DNA of 64,000 nt from Sipunculus nudus (lineage: Eukaryota; Annelida; Sipuncula; Golfingiida; Sipunculidae). Below the pieces are notes generated by a model. It was not told where the DNA came from, did no database searches, and was given only the letters and a program-made list of their open reading frames with translations. The stretch is taken from the NCBI GenBank assembly GCA_026874595.1, contig CM049314.1:70446300-70510299 (forward strand), given 5' to 3'. Position numbers and translations under genes: made by a program. How positions within the stretch are numbered: the first letter of the stretch is position 1; the number at the start of each line of letters is the position of its first letter. Shown here piece after piece: positions 25,218 to 38,400 of the stretch.

Positions 25218-27474
25218 GTAATATAATAAAGGGTTGAATGCAATTTAGGGAAAACTATTAATAGAACAACCTCCTCGCGATGGAGAGACATCCCGGTGAT
25301 TTGGCCAATCATATAAAGGGCTGTAGGTCTGGTGAGTTCTTGTGAATAGGGCGTGTTATATTCTGTGTACTATTTACTATTGTAAGGATGGATCTGATTT
25401 GCCGGTAAAATTTGTCCCCATCACATGTGCGCCTGTTTAAGATTCATGATATAGGAAGCCCGCTGAAGTAAAGTCTCTGCTCATGCAACCGGGGCGGATC
25501 CAGGAGTTAGGAAAAGGAGGGGTCCAACCCAGGAGGACTTATGTTAAAACCTTTAAAAACATCCACAGTTCCGGAAAGGGAGGTGGGGGGGGGGGGTCCA
25601 GGCCATCAAAATTGGTCTGAAACCCTCAAATAAATGGGTGGGGGTGCGGGGGGTGCGGTGGCTGAAATAAACCCCCTTGACCCTTCTCTGGATCCGATTC
25701 TGACCAAGCTGAATAAAACCACCTTGCCAGCTTTGGCAAATTAGGTCAAGGTCAAATATAAATTTCAAAACTATGACCTATGACTAATATTTGGCCTTGG
25801 ACAGTTTTTGCAAATCAGTCATATTTGACATCGAGCGCAAACACAGTACGGGAAGAAGGAGGAAAAAAAGAAAAGAAAACAAATTAGATTTTGCACTTTT
25901 GGGAGCCCATAAACATAATGACCCAAAATTAGATAAACATTTGTTGAAAAAAAAAGAAAAAAATGTCTAAGATATTGTCATCTGCGGGACAAAAAATTGG
26001 ACCCAAATGTGAATACAGAAATAAACTCATTAAGTGTATAAGAGAATCAAGATGTGATTATAAATTGAGATTTTTTTACAGTTAGAAGTGATAACGTATG
26101 TGGGACTGGAAAAAATCTTCATGTGTCCTGCTCAGACAAAAGAAAACATGTAATATTAGCGCTGTATGTGTGTTACCTGTATAGCGTAAGAGGCCTGTGT
26201 TGTTATTGTGAGGACCGTGATCACCCCCAGACTGATCCGGGCCGGGACAGCGTCCATACTGATCCAGAAGTTCACCCAGGAAAGCATCACCACTAGTAAC
26301 GTCGGGATGTACACCTGGATTATGTAATAACCTCGGTCTCGATGAAAATGGAAGTTGGCCAGTAGACATGCGAAACTTCCGGCTAGAGAAAGAGGAATAG
26401 GTTCTATACTTTACAATGTCAATCATTTATTCATTTTGTGTGGAATAAAAGTAAAGAATGCTTGGTTCATTTGGTATGTAAATGTTTATGTATAAATGTA
26501 TATTTCGCTGATGCCTGGCACGCATGTTTGTTGTGCATTGGATGTCCACCATTACTGAACCTCTGATGAAAAGCCCGGCCTTTGTAGGAGGTGTTATTGT
26601 AAGGAAGTCCGTCTCGCACTTCTGGCAAGAGAACAGGACAAGAAATAAGTGCCCAGATTCTGCGCACAACACCCGACTCAGTAGGCATTTATATTGGGCT
26701 GGTAAGCCTAACCTTATACATTCCAGTCATACAAGGAAATGTACTGCAACGGTTATCTGTCATGTTGCATTGATATCCTTGGAAACAGCCCACAATCTAC
26801 ACATTGCACATACAAACTAATTTGAATCTCCAAACAAGATTTAGCCAAATATTTCGGAATCACCGTAAATTCCAAAAAGGAATTTTGTTTGACATTTGTC
26901 CAATGCATGTTTGATGTTTTTGCGAATTTATTGTTAAACTTTATTTATCCTACATATATTGTACAACTAGTTATAATAATTATAATCGCGGCACTCTGCA
27001 CGGCTCAGGCGGTGGCGTTCGGTATTCTGTAGGGGTGGAGAACCCGGAGAAGACCATAGACCTTTGACCACATTCTGTTTGATGTTCTTACTTGGGCCGT
27101 AGATTGTGTTGCAGTTTTTCTTCGATTCAGCATTCTCAAGAAAGAACCTTGGCACCTGTAGATTGTCAGTATTTGAAATGGCAGGAACCCACCATCGCAG
27201 TTTGATAAATCGTTCAGTAAACGAATCTACAATATCAGTTGAAATTCTTAATAAAAATAATAATAATAATAATGATAACAATTAATTATTAGAATCATAA
27301 ATAAATAATAAAAATAAGAGTAATAATAATTATTATAATGAATTAATTATTATAAGATTAAATTAATAATAATAATAATAATAATAACAAAAATAACTTT
27401 TATAATCATAATAATAATAGTAATAATAATAATTATAATAATAATAATAATAATAATAATAATTATTATTATTA

Positions 27475-27521
<47 letters not shown>

Positions 27522-30500
27522 TTTATGATATTTATTATACTACTTTAAAGAGAACACCGTAAGAGTCATCCTGCTGTGGCCCTGAGTCAGGAGCAAAATA
27601 CAATTAACATAATAATCATGAACAATATGACAATACAAGTAAATAAAATACAGTTTGCAGGATGTAAGCGGTTATACACTGCAGTCATCCCGTATCTCCT
27701 TCGTTTCAACCGCTGCTTTGTTTGGCAAGTTTATCGGGGTCTCAACACCAGGGTGCGCAGTGGTCCAAGAATCAGACCACCGAAAGCGGGATGTCACGGA
27801 TCTAAAACTTGGAGCTGGATGGACAATGCGATACTACGTTCTTATCGGTCGGATAACAATCGTCTGCTCTGTGTGAGCCCTGGTGGTATAACCCCGGCAG
27901 TCTGGCTATGCAAAGCAGCGGTTAAAACGAAGGAGATCTCAAACGACTGAGTTGTATAACCGCTGCGTGTGGAATGTAGGTGTCATGTAGGACATTCATA
28001 AGTAAACCTATAAAAGGAAAATATGAATACGTTTTTCAAAAGACAATTAAAATCAACTGGTTACACAGATAAACAAAGAGCGGTAAGAAACTCAGGAACA
28101 AACTGACAATATTCTGTTGAATAACAAGTTATATTTCAAGACCCTGTTTTACGCTGTCGTAAAAAAATGTATGTATTTTAATGTGTAATATGTTACTCAA
28201 TGTGCGGTTTATGTTATACCTTACAACTAAATATATATCATATCGTGTTATTCATTTCATTAATGAGGGTATTTAAATATTTAAGAATAATGGCTTATAT
28301 ATCTTTAGATTACAGGTATCTCATGACTGATATACTCAAGTATTTCCTGCATATATTATATATATTTTTATATATAAACCTGCCATTTGTTTGCTTTTTA
28401 TAGCCAGGTCTCGGTTACTTACAGCTCTCGATGAATAGAGGACACTTTTGATGATCGAACGGGAAACTGTGAAGCCGCATGGGACAGGATAACGTCATTG
28501 TCAACCTGATGGCAAGAAAGAAATTTATTGATAATACAATAATAATACAAAAATATATATAAAATATATTGGTATCTGCTCACTTCTGTACACAATTGTA
28601 TATAAACTTGCAAAGAGCACGACCAGTGACGCAATACATAAATATAGTGCACACGCCACCTGGTGGCCGCAACACCCAACTTCACAAATAAAGATTTTTC
28701 AAGCCACAAACCATCTCGTTTCTGTGTATCTATTCTCATGCTTCTTCTCTTTGCACGGGAGTCGTCGCGCATGCAACTATCTTTACCGTATTCGTTAAGT
28801 GGAGTCTAATCGTAAAGGTCAATCTTGACTAAAAGACTATGTAAGGGGTCACACTAAGATCCTGAGAAATATAGGAATTTTATATTAGGACTTGAGACAA
28901 AATTATCGGCGTATATAAGAATTTCCAGCCCCCCCCCCCCCCAATGGGAAAGGATTACAATTTTCTATGCACAATCGTGGTATATTTACGTGGCCATCTA
29001 TCTATGGCAGCGGGTAAAGGTCTGTCTGACTGGTTTGGATGGCTACACTTAATTGTAAGACTGGACCACTTTTATGGACAATTCTACATTAAACTGTATG
29101 TTTTCAATAATAATTGGATTATATAACAATAATCATTCAATGATAAGCATTATGTTAAAATCACAGTTGGGCGAATAAAAAATAAAGGTGATTTATAGGT
29201 GATTACAGAATAAATGTAGGAAAATATAGGAAATTATAGGACACACTTTTTTCATAGGAAAATACAGGAAATGTAGGAAATATAAAGAGTCAAAGGGACC
29301 CCTGTTATGTCAATGATTGTATATCTTACCGAACACTGTATAATATCCGTCCATCACTCTCTATTCGGAGCAGGCGGTTGGGTACTGTGATGTCATGTAA
29401 ATATCCCTTTTTCTCGTTACGAAAGAAGAGGTCCGGAACCCATAACGAGGATACGAACGAGCGGTCCAGTTCCAGTGACGTCACATTCAGCAGGTGTTCG
29501 TAGCGGAGGCGTTTGTCCAACCATGATTGCCGGAAGTACAACGTCATCACGTAATCCTGTAAAATATCACTTACGCTATCACAGAGCAATCGTGCTAGTT
29601 ATTATTATCCTAAAGTAAAATCAATGATTATTAAATACATAAAACACATTTAAAAGATTTCTTCAGTTATTTTGCGATCTCTGGATTTAAACACTCGTTG
29701 TTTCCAATATTTGATAACAACATACTTTATACCATTTACTGATTTTTCTCATAAGAATGGTATATATACTGGAAAAATGAAAGTGAGACATTCTGATATT
29801 TAATGTTTATCTAATGACTTTTAATTATAAATATCACGGATGATATGAAATAAAGCCGCGACATCTGCCGATATCGTAATAGAAATACAGAAATATCTTT
29901 ACTTTTAGTCACACTTCATTTTATTTTATAAGACAAAAGCCTGATTTACGTTATATTTCGTCAATCAATCTGTCATGAAAGGATAAAATGTTGGACCTAA
30001 ATTACATTCGGGTTACTACAACTGACTTACCATGGAAAGTTCCGATACCGAGTCGAAGCTGATAATCAAAAGGTTCACGTCAACTTTGGTAGCTTTGCCT
30101 GAATAAAGAAGAATATATCTATCTTTCAGGGAATATTTTAAGAAAATTTGGCCATCAGCATAAAGGGAGGCCTACAGGGCCGACAGTTGTCCAACTGCAA
30201 TGCAGTAGACGGCCTACGGACAAGGTTCAATTGATACAGGGGCGATTAAATATTAAAATTGGAGTTTCTATATATAGCTTTTTAATATAATATGAATATC
30301 ATAATATATTATTAATTAAAATATGACAATACCACTTTATTATGATTATTTTTGTATAATGTAACTATAATTAAGACAGAAATATAACAGAATGTTGGCA
30401 AACTAATACAAAAGCCAGTTAAATTGAGTAGCCTTGATATGAGTGACCGATGAAATTTAGTAATTTACTCATGGACAGAACAGTGAGTATTCAGCCTGTG

Positions 30501-30701
30501 TCGGGAAGAAAACTCTAAATGTTAGAACTGCTAAAAATATAGAACTGTTTTTTTTAATATTCCCTGTCAATGAAGTTTTATCAAAAGTAACATTAAGTGA
30601 ATAAATAAGAATATTATTTATCGGAACCCAAAGTAAAATAAAAAGCCAGGATTAGGGGGAAAAGAACACTTTCCGTTCTTGGTGTTGTCTTGGAAGAACA
30701 T

Positions 30702-30761
<60 letters not shown>

Positions 30762-32433
30762 AAATCATCCGACAATTAAATGCTTATCACATCACGTGTT
30801 CAAAACATCACATGACTGATCACGTGTTACCTTCGTTAAACCCTGGTGGCAGACGACGGTCATAATCGGAAAGAAGTTTGTTTAAGACAGAGGCCCTGAA
30901 ACAACAAAGTTAAAGTAAAACATATACTAGGTATAAAACATATAATATAATATAATATAAAACAATAAGATTATGATATTTTTATATGTCATATACTAGC
31001 AATACATTATATAAACGTTGATATGTCACACCTTCATCTCTTGCTAGTTACAAGTGATGATAAAATCAAAAAGTAAATATTTGTAGGTGTAATACTAAAA
31101 TTATAAAATGATGATACACATCTTGTTGTCAGCTGGAATAAGGTATGTCATTATTAGAATATGATATTGATAAAAGTCAGTTAAGACAGCATCCTTGGCT
31201 AAAACCAGGGATTTAAGATCAATATATACAGAAGTTTCTTCACATACATATTAGACCCCATAATGTATACATAACATATTAAATTTGGTACGGAGATCTT
31301 TCTAATGTTATATGTATTTATGAAATCCACAAAAAATTTTCATACGAAATTTTTCATATTTTTTAATGGTACATGATTTAGGCAGCCAGTGATAGCAAAC
31401 CACTGTTTAATGCTCAAATATCAAACTAGATAACAATATCTCAAAACACGTATTTTCCTCAAAAACCGTTTTTCCTCAAAAGTGTATTCTTTCTTACTTA
31501 AATTGAAATTTTAGATTTAAATCAATAAACGAATTTAATTAACTCTAAAACAAAATTATAATAAAAATGTTAAGATTAATATGAAAATGAATGTGAATTT
31601 CATAAATACATATAACCATAATAAGAACACTACACCATCATCAAAATGCTATATACTTCAGGGATCTAATAATAATTGTAAATGCCTTTAGGGTTGATTT
31701 TTATTTTTTTACTAGAGAATGGGGACCCGTTGGGTCCCGTTGCAGAGAAAGGTTCTATTTGCCGCGTAGCGTGTCCCAAGACTTGTAAGATAGCGAACTC
31801 CACAGACCCGTAAGGTAGCGACGCCTTGTGCTGGATACGGAACCAGTTATTTATTTCTTTGTGGTAATAATAATAATAATAATAATAATTTTATTCAACT
31901 CAAGTGACCCCTTTCGAGGTATACAGAGTCATGCAAAACTATATTACAGTGTATATACAGGATGTGCTGTGACTACATGTAACTACATATAATAACTATA
32001 TCACAGGTAATACTTACACAATGAACACAGCTCTTATTTGTTTGAAAACATGCATTAAGTGTGTTAGTGTATATAAGTGTACATACAATCTACATCTTCT
32101 AGTGCAAGTGAACTATCAATAACTTGCTTGTAAACATTCAAGTTTGTATAAAAGTGTAGGTACAAACAGTACTACATATACTATAGAGTCATATCACAGG
32201 TATTAGGTGCAGTAACATTAAATATAAAAAGTTGCTGACTATATAATTTGGCCTCAGAAAGTTTCCTAAGGTGATAATAGTGTATATTATAAGGCACCTT
32301 GTCTATGATTTACTTCTATGTTTTTTGTACATTTAATGTATAATGAGATCAATCACTTATATGGTAGAGGTAGAGATGCCTTATATATGCATGTCAAGCA
32401 CATTTTGTTACATAAATTAGAAATAAACATATA

Positions 32434-32482
<49 letters not shown>

Positions 32483-35400
32483 TATATATACATACACGCA
32501 TGTGTTTTGATTTACTCTATAAGGATATAAATAGGAAAGCTTTTGTATGTCATGTCACTGCAAATACAAAATTGTATAATGGTAGAGAAAATAATACATA
32601 TATCACATAAATACTATATGGAGATAAATAAGTGCATAGAAAAATATAAAGCAGCTAGTTTACATGCACTGACTTGTACAACTGTATTTCTATGATATAG
32701 GTATGATTCCTAGAATAGACAATGCATATTTAATACCTAAGAATATAAATATATATGCACATAAATTCAATCTGTTGGGTTAACAATCAGATAGACAGTG
32801 ACTAGTTGCAAAATAAACATACAAATACAGTCTGGGTACAATCAAGATTTCTTACAAGATCTAGTATCACAGTTTCATTATGAGATCAATAAACACGACA
32901 GGTATTGCAGTTGTGTTGTTTATGCTGCTTAAGAATAACAAGCTTGCTCCATACTTTACAAGAAATGAATGAGCATTTCATACGTAAGAGGATAAACCTG
33001 GTTGAGCAAATATGAGGGTGATCATATATAGACATTGTAAATATTTTGTACATAGTATTCTAACTATAAATGAATGAACATTTCATACATATGGGAATAA
33101 ACCTGGTTGAACAAATATAAAGATGATCATATATGGGCATTGTAAATATTCTGTACAGGGTATATTTTAACTAAATTTGGATATAATCTTTTTAGCAAAC
33201 TTGGCTAGGTTTGACAGCTGAAGTTGGTCTGTGACACTGAATAATTCATGCATTTTTAGTGTGTTTGGTCTGGTTCTATAGTACTGGTTTATATAGTTGA
33301 GTCTTTCTTGTCTAAATTCAGGGCATATAAAAAGGTAGTGGAATTCATCACCCTGCTCATTCATGTTGCATAGGGTACATGCCTTAGAGCCAGTTAAGTG
33401 GTCAGGGTTGCTGTTGGATGCTGGCAGTTTATGATTTGCACAGCGAAATTTAGTGAGGGCTATTCTGTCAGCAAAATTTAATATGTTCAGATATTTTTCA
33501 AAGCCAAGATTCTTTTTGAAAATCCTGTAACTGCAACAGGATTTGAGTTCTGCTATTTCATTTTGCAAATTTTGCTGACTCATGTCATGTAGCCTTAGTT
33601 CAATGCTCTTTTTCAGCCATTTTTTGTTGACATTATGTCCCTCATCCCACATATTAGAGTAACCACATTTGTCCAGTATATCTTTAATCTTGGAAGCCCA
33701 CTTTGGTTTGAAGGTGGTTTTGTCAAACATACTTTTCTGGAGTTTAAACATAATACTAGAGAGTTTGCTTTGCCTGCCTTCTAATAACCTGATCCAGAAA
33801 TTAATCATTCTTCTTTCAACTAAACTAGTTATAGGAGTTCTGCCTATTTCCCCATATACCATGCAGTTTGTTGTATTTTTGTTCATTCTGAGCAGTTTCT
33901 TAAAGAATTTTTTCTCAAAAATTGCAATCTGATTTAGGTTCTGGAAGCCCCAAATTTCCGAGCCATAAAGTAATATTGGAATGACCAGTGAATCAAATAG
34001 CTCACATTGAAGATCTATGGGCAGTTTGAGTTTGCTTGCTTTTGTTATAAGGCTGAACATGGCTGGTTTAGCTTTGTTAACTTGCTTGTTGATGGCTTTA
34101 TGAAATAAACCATTATAATTAAACATTGTGCCTAGGTATACATATTCATCCACCACCTCTAGCATCTCGTTACCAAAAGAGAAGGATGGGAATGACCTGA
34201 CTTTTCCTTTGGCAAAAATAACCACTTTTGTCTTTTCTGTGTTGACGCTTAGATTCCATTTTCCACAATAATCATGGACAGCATTTAGGGCAGTCTGCAA
34301 ATCTTCAGGTGATTCTGCCATAACAATAGTATCATCCGCATAGAGGAGAGCATATAATCTTAGAAATAATTCAGTGTCATCATCACTGAGGTTGCTTCTT
34401 AAAGTATCGGCCAACAGGCCTAATCCATTATAGCTGCGGCTTATAAAAAATTCAAAATCATTTAAATATATGGCAAATAAAAGTGGAGACAGGTTTTCAC
34501 CCTGACGCACTCCAACATTACAAGAAAAGGAGTCAGATAAGAGTCTTCCATTTTTTATGCAAGATTTGGCGTTTTTGTACATGTTGTATATTACTGTTAA
34601 GAGTTTGCCGTTGATACCATTATTTATCAGCTTATACCACAGAGAGGATCTATCGATTAGGTCAAAAGCTTTCTTGTAGTCAATAAAAGCACAAAATACT
34701 CTTCGTTTGTTATGCATGTAAAGCTCAAGCAGTGAATGTAAAACAAAAATGTGGTCAAGGGTAGAATAACCCTCTCTAAACCCTGCCTGCTCATCGCCCA
34801 TTATTCCACAAGCATCTATGTAGTTGGCCAGCCTGACATTCAGTGTTGCTGTGAACAGCTTGCCAAGACAGCTTAATAAAGTTATGCCACGATAATTATC
34901 GGGGTTATCAGTAGCACCTTTCTTTTTATATATTGGTTGAATAATTCCGGTACACCAGTCATCAGGGACTAATCCAGTTTCTAAGACAATATTAAACATC
35001 TTTACTATAATATGTACAACTTTTTGGGGGCAGTTTTTAATAAATTCATTTAGGATATTATCTACACCACTTGCTTTATTGTTCTTGAGCTTTCTGATTA
35101 TTGGCACTACTTCCTCAACAGTGAAACATCCATTAATGAATTCATTAATGGTGTGACCTGCACTCTCTGGGTTAAAAGTTTCGCTACTTGTGTTTTCATT
35201 TGTGCATTTTTTATTGCCCAGGTTTTTAAAGTGATTCACAAAGGTTTCCATGTTAATATTTCCAGATTTATTTTGTGTGGAACAAGCACTATTAATAGTT
35301 TTCCAGTACTCTTTGGGGTTTGTGCTTTTTAGGTTTCTCAGGTTTATGTGGACTGCTGAGTAGTAATTTTTTTGTACTCGTTTGATAAATGTTTTATATT

Positions 35401-38400
35401 CTTTGCATTTTTGTTTGTACAGTAGCCTTGTCTCAGGTGTTTTTGCCTTTTCCCAGTTGTTTTTTGCTTTAAAGTAGTCATTTCTTTTAGTTTCACAGTC
35501 TTTGTTAAACCAAGGCTTGTGTTCGTGTTTTCTTGTCATACATTTGTTTGCCTTCTTTTTCCCTAAATACAGTGATTTTGTTATTCCTACTTGTTCAGCT
35601 GGTTTTATCAGTATTTTACATAAGTCTCTAGCTAGCTTGTCAATTTTTTCTTGGGTCATGGCTGTGGGATCAATCTTTTCCAGCTCTAACTCTAAATCTA
35701 AAATAATGTCTGGTTTGAACGCACTAATGTAATCGCCTACTAAATGATTTTGCCATCTGGATTTAACTTTGACAGCGCTGAAATTTTTGACGTTATCCTC
35801 AGGTAAGTCGGTTTCATAGTTATTAGCCGAGTCAGTGAGAGCCTGACATGGGTACCCTGTGCGGATTGTGATGCTGACTGGTTTATGCACATCAGATAGA
35901 AATGAGTCATAATTTTCGATTTTGAAACTTTTGATTTCAGGAAACAAGCATGAAGAAGCTACAACATAGTCGACCACACTGTTTCCTTGAGTGTTCTGAC
36001 ATGTAAATTCACCTTCTTGATCAGCTCCTAATCTTCCATTAACTATTTTTAAGTCACAGGTTTTACATAGATCAATTAGATTACGCCCGTTTTTATTTGT
36101 ACCTTTATCTTTGTTACATCTGCTGGTGTTAATACCGAGACTTTCAATTTTGCTCTTTGAGCATGGCACATCATACTCATCAAAGTTAAAATTGTCAATT
36201 ATCTCAGCATTTTCATCCTCTATGAAATCATCAAGCAATCCTGTTCTAGCATTGAAGTCTCCTATCAATATAAAAGGTTTGTTATACTTGCTCTTTAGAA
36301 ATACAATGTCATCAGCAATATCATTAAAACAGTTTTCTTGAAAATGCACAGAGCTTTCACATGGTAAATATACAATACCTAATATGTATTCTGTTTTGGA
36401 AGTATCTATACTAAGTTTGACCCACAGGACATTTTCTGAACATGTGTTGTGTAAGAAGTGCACAGATTTGAAATAATTTTCTCTGACAAATAAACAGATG
36501 CCGTGAACGCCCCCATGTCTATGACTATTACATTTTTTGGGCATAACTAATGGTTTGAAATTAGGTAAACAATCAATGTCAATTTCATCAGTTTTGGTTT
36601 CACACAGTCCTACCAAGTCAAAGGCTTGGACATACTTATCTAGTATACCATAGTTCAACTTACTTTTCAGGCCACATACGTTCAGTCCAAGTATCCTAAT
36701 TTGAACATTGTTAAAGTCATTTGCATAGCAGTGATCCAGGCACACGGTGTTGAAATCTGTAATCGGCTTTTTTAAATTACCTTTCTTGGATACTTTGTAG
36801 TCGTTTGAAGAATCTGGATTGTAGGGGTCAAGCCTGTCCTAGCATGTGTTGAAGAGTCCGGATTCCACTAGTTTTTCTTCATTCCACCCGATTTGTAGAA
36901 GGTCATCTGGAGACTCTATGACTTTCTTTGTTTCTTTGCCGCCCTCCATGAAGATGAGGAAGATCTTGCCATCTATAGTCCACACTTTTTTTACGTTTGT
37001 GTCTTTCTTCAGCTCATACACCATTTTGCTTCTTAACTGGGTCAGATCATCATTAAGGAACAGATGTTTGTGGGCACTTGTATTTCTTAGCTTTCTTTTG
37101 TTTTTCATGAGCATTGTTTTTGTGTCTCTCCTTACAAATTTTACAATAATTGGTCTTTTCTCACCTCTACCTGGTAGCCTGTGGCTAACACTGATGTCCT
37201 CTGGCTTTATGTCCACTCCGATGGCTTTACCTATGTTCATCACGATGCTGTTGGTGTTCTCGTTGTCAGATTCAGCCACACCGACAATTCTCACGTTCTC
37301 TTTGCGACTGTATTGCTCTAGTCTATCATATTCAAATTTCTGTTTCTGCAGTTCCTTTCTCAACAGGACGATTTCTTTCCTGCTTTGTTCTAGTTCCTTT
37401 GTTATTTCAGTTTTTATGTCCGTAAAAAGCTGTTTTGCTGATGTCGCCACTGCGGTTGTAACAGCAGAGGTGAGGGCTTCCACCAAAACCGGTTGAACTT
37501 GGCCGATCACCTGGGCCACTATGTCCCCTATTGTCGCCCCTGATGTTGCTTTGGAGGGTTTCTTTGACTTATTTCCATTTGACACGATATTCAGCTCACC
37601 TAGGGAAGCTTTCACAGCATCGTGTACTGCTTCGGTAACATTGCTAAGTAAAATATCATCTCCTGAATCGTTAGTTTCTGTTAGTTTTTCAAAGCGGTTA
37701 GCGTTGGTCGCCATCTTGCTTAGCTGCAATGGCCCACAAGCCCGTATTATAATGTGGTAATGGGCCACGGTGAAGGTTAGACTGGTTCCCCACTCTATAA
37801 TGGCCCCGCTGCTCTCGGAAGAATAGACTGGTACCCTGCTCTATTATGGCCCTCAGTCAAGCATAGAGACAGGCGTACAACGCCATCTTAGGTACTCCCA
37901 GTTGCAACTCCTGACTTACCTGTAGACTGGTTCCAACCCCAGTCTGCACGCTCATAGCGATTGTCATGGACGTTCACGCGATCCTGGTTGGTTATCCGTG
38001 AAGATTTCTTATAAAATTACCTTTTTTAGTTATTTAAAGTTTCCAAATATTTAAAATGAGTTGTTGCACAAAAATTGTTTGATGGATGTATAGTTGACAC
38101 GATATACTGAATCTTTGATATTCCACTGTAATTGGCATTGGTTTATTATCAATATCTATTAATCTAATTATAAATGTAACACGAAATGTACAGCAAACTT
38201 TTAACAACTTCTCTGAGCAAACGAAATGCTTAATTTTATTATATGTAATACATACTAGAGTTGGAACCAGTCTGCCGGGAGCACTGAAGATGGCGTTGTA
38301 CGCCCGTCTCTATGATTGGCCTGGAGCAGCGGTGCCATAATAGAGCGGGGTACCAGTCTATCGGAAGCACAGCGCCATTTTCAGTACCCATGGTAAACTG

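Larger units (their letters stand above)
31864..37940 (-). mobile_element. Full-length non-LTR retrotransposon (LINE) with two open ORFs
   Basis: Inserted in intron 1 of receptor copy B, same strand as the gene. Order: 5' UTR (to about 37940, limit uncertain), ORF1, 93-nt spacer, ORF2, long 3' UTR (33166-31890) and a terminal (ATT)n tail at 31865-31889. Arm A lacks it, so it arrived after the duplication. Both ORFs are uninterrupted, suggesting recent activity. The clade cannot be assigned by eye; it is an APE-type LINE. Confidence 0.9.

Noticed and set aside
26082..26426. 114-codon minus ORF over receptor exon 7
   Set aside because: Wrong frame; the adjacent frame encodes M1-M2 with the PAR motif.
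26427..26820. Overlapping ORFs on both strands between receptor exons 6 and 7
   Set aside because: No family motif; position is intronic. Perhaps a transposon fragment, but I cannot support one.
36846..37496. 216-codon plus-strand ORF
   Set aside because: Antisense shadow of LINE ORF1; hydrophobic Ser/Leu-rich composition is typical of an antisense frame.
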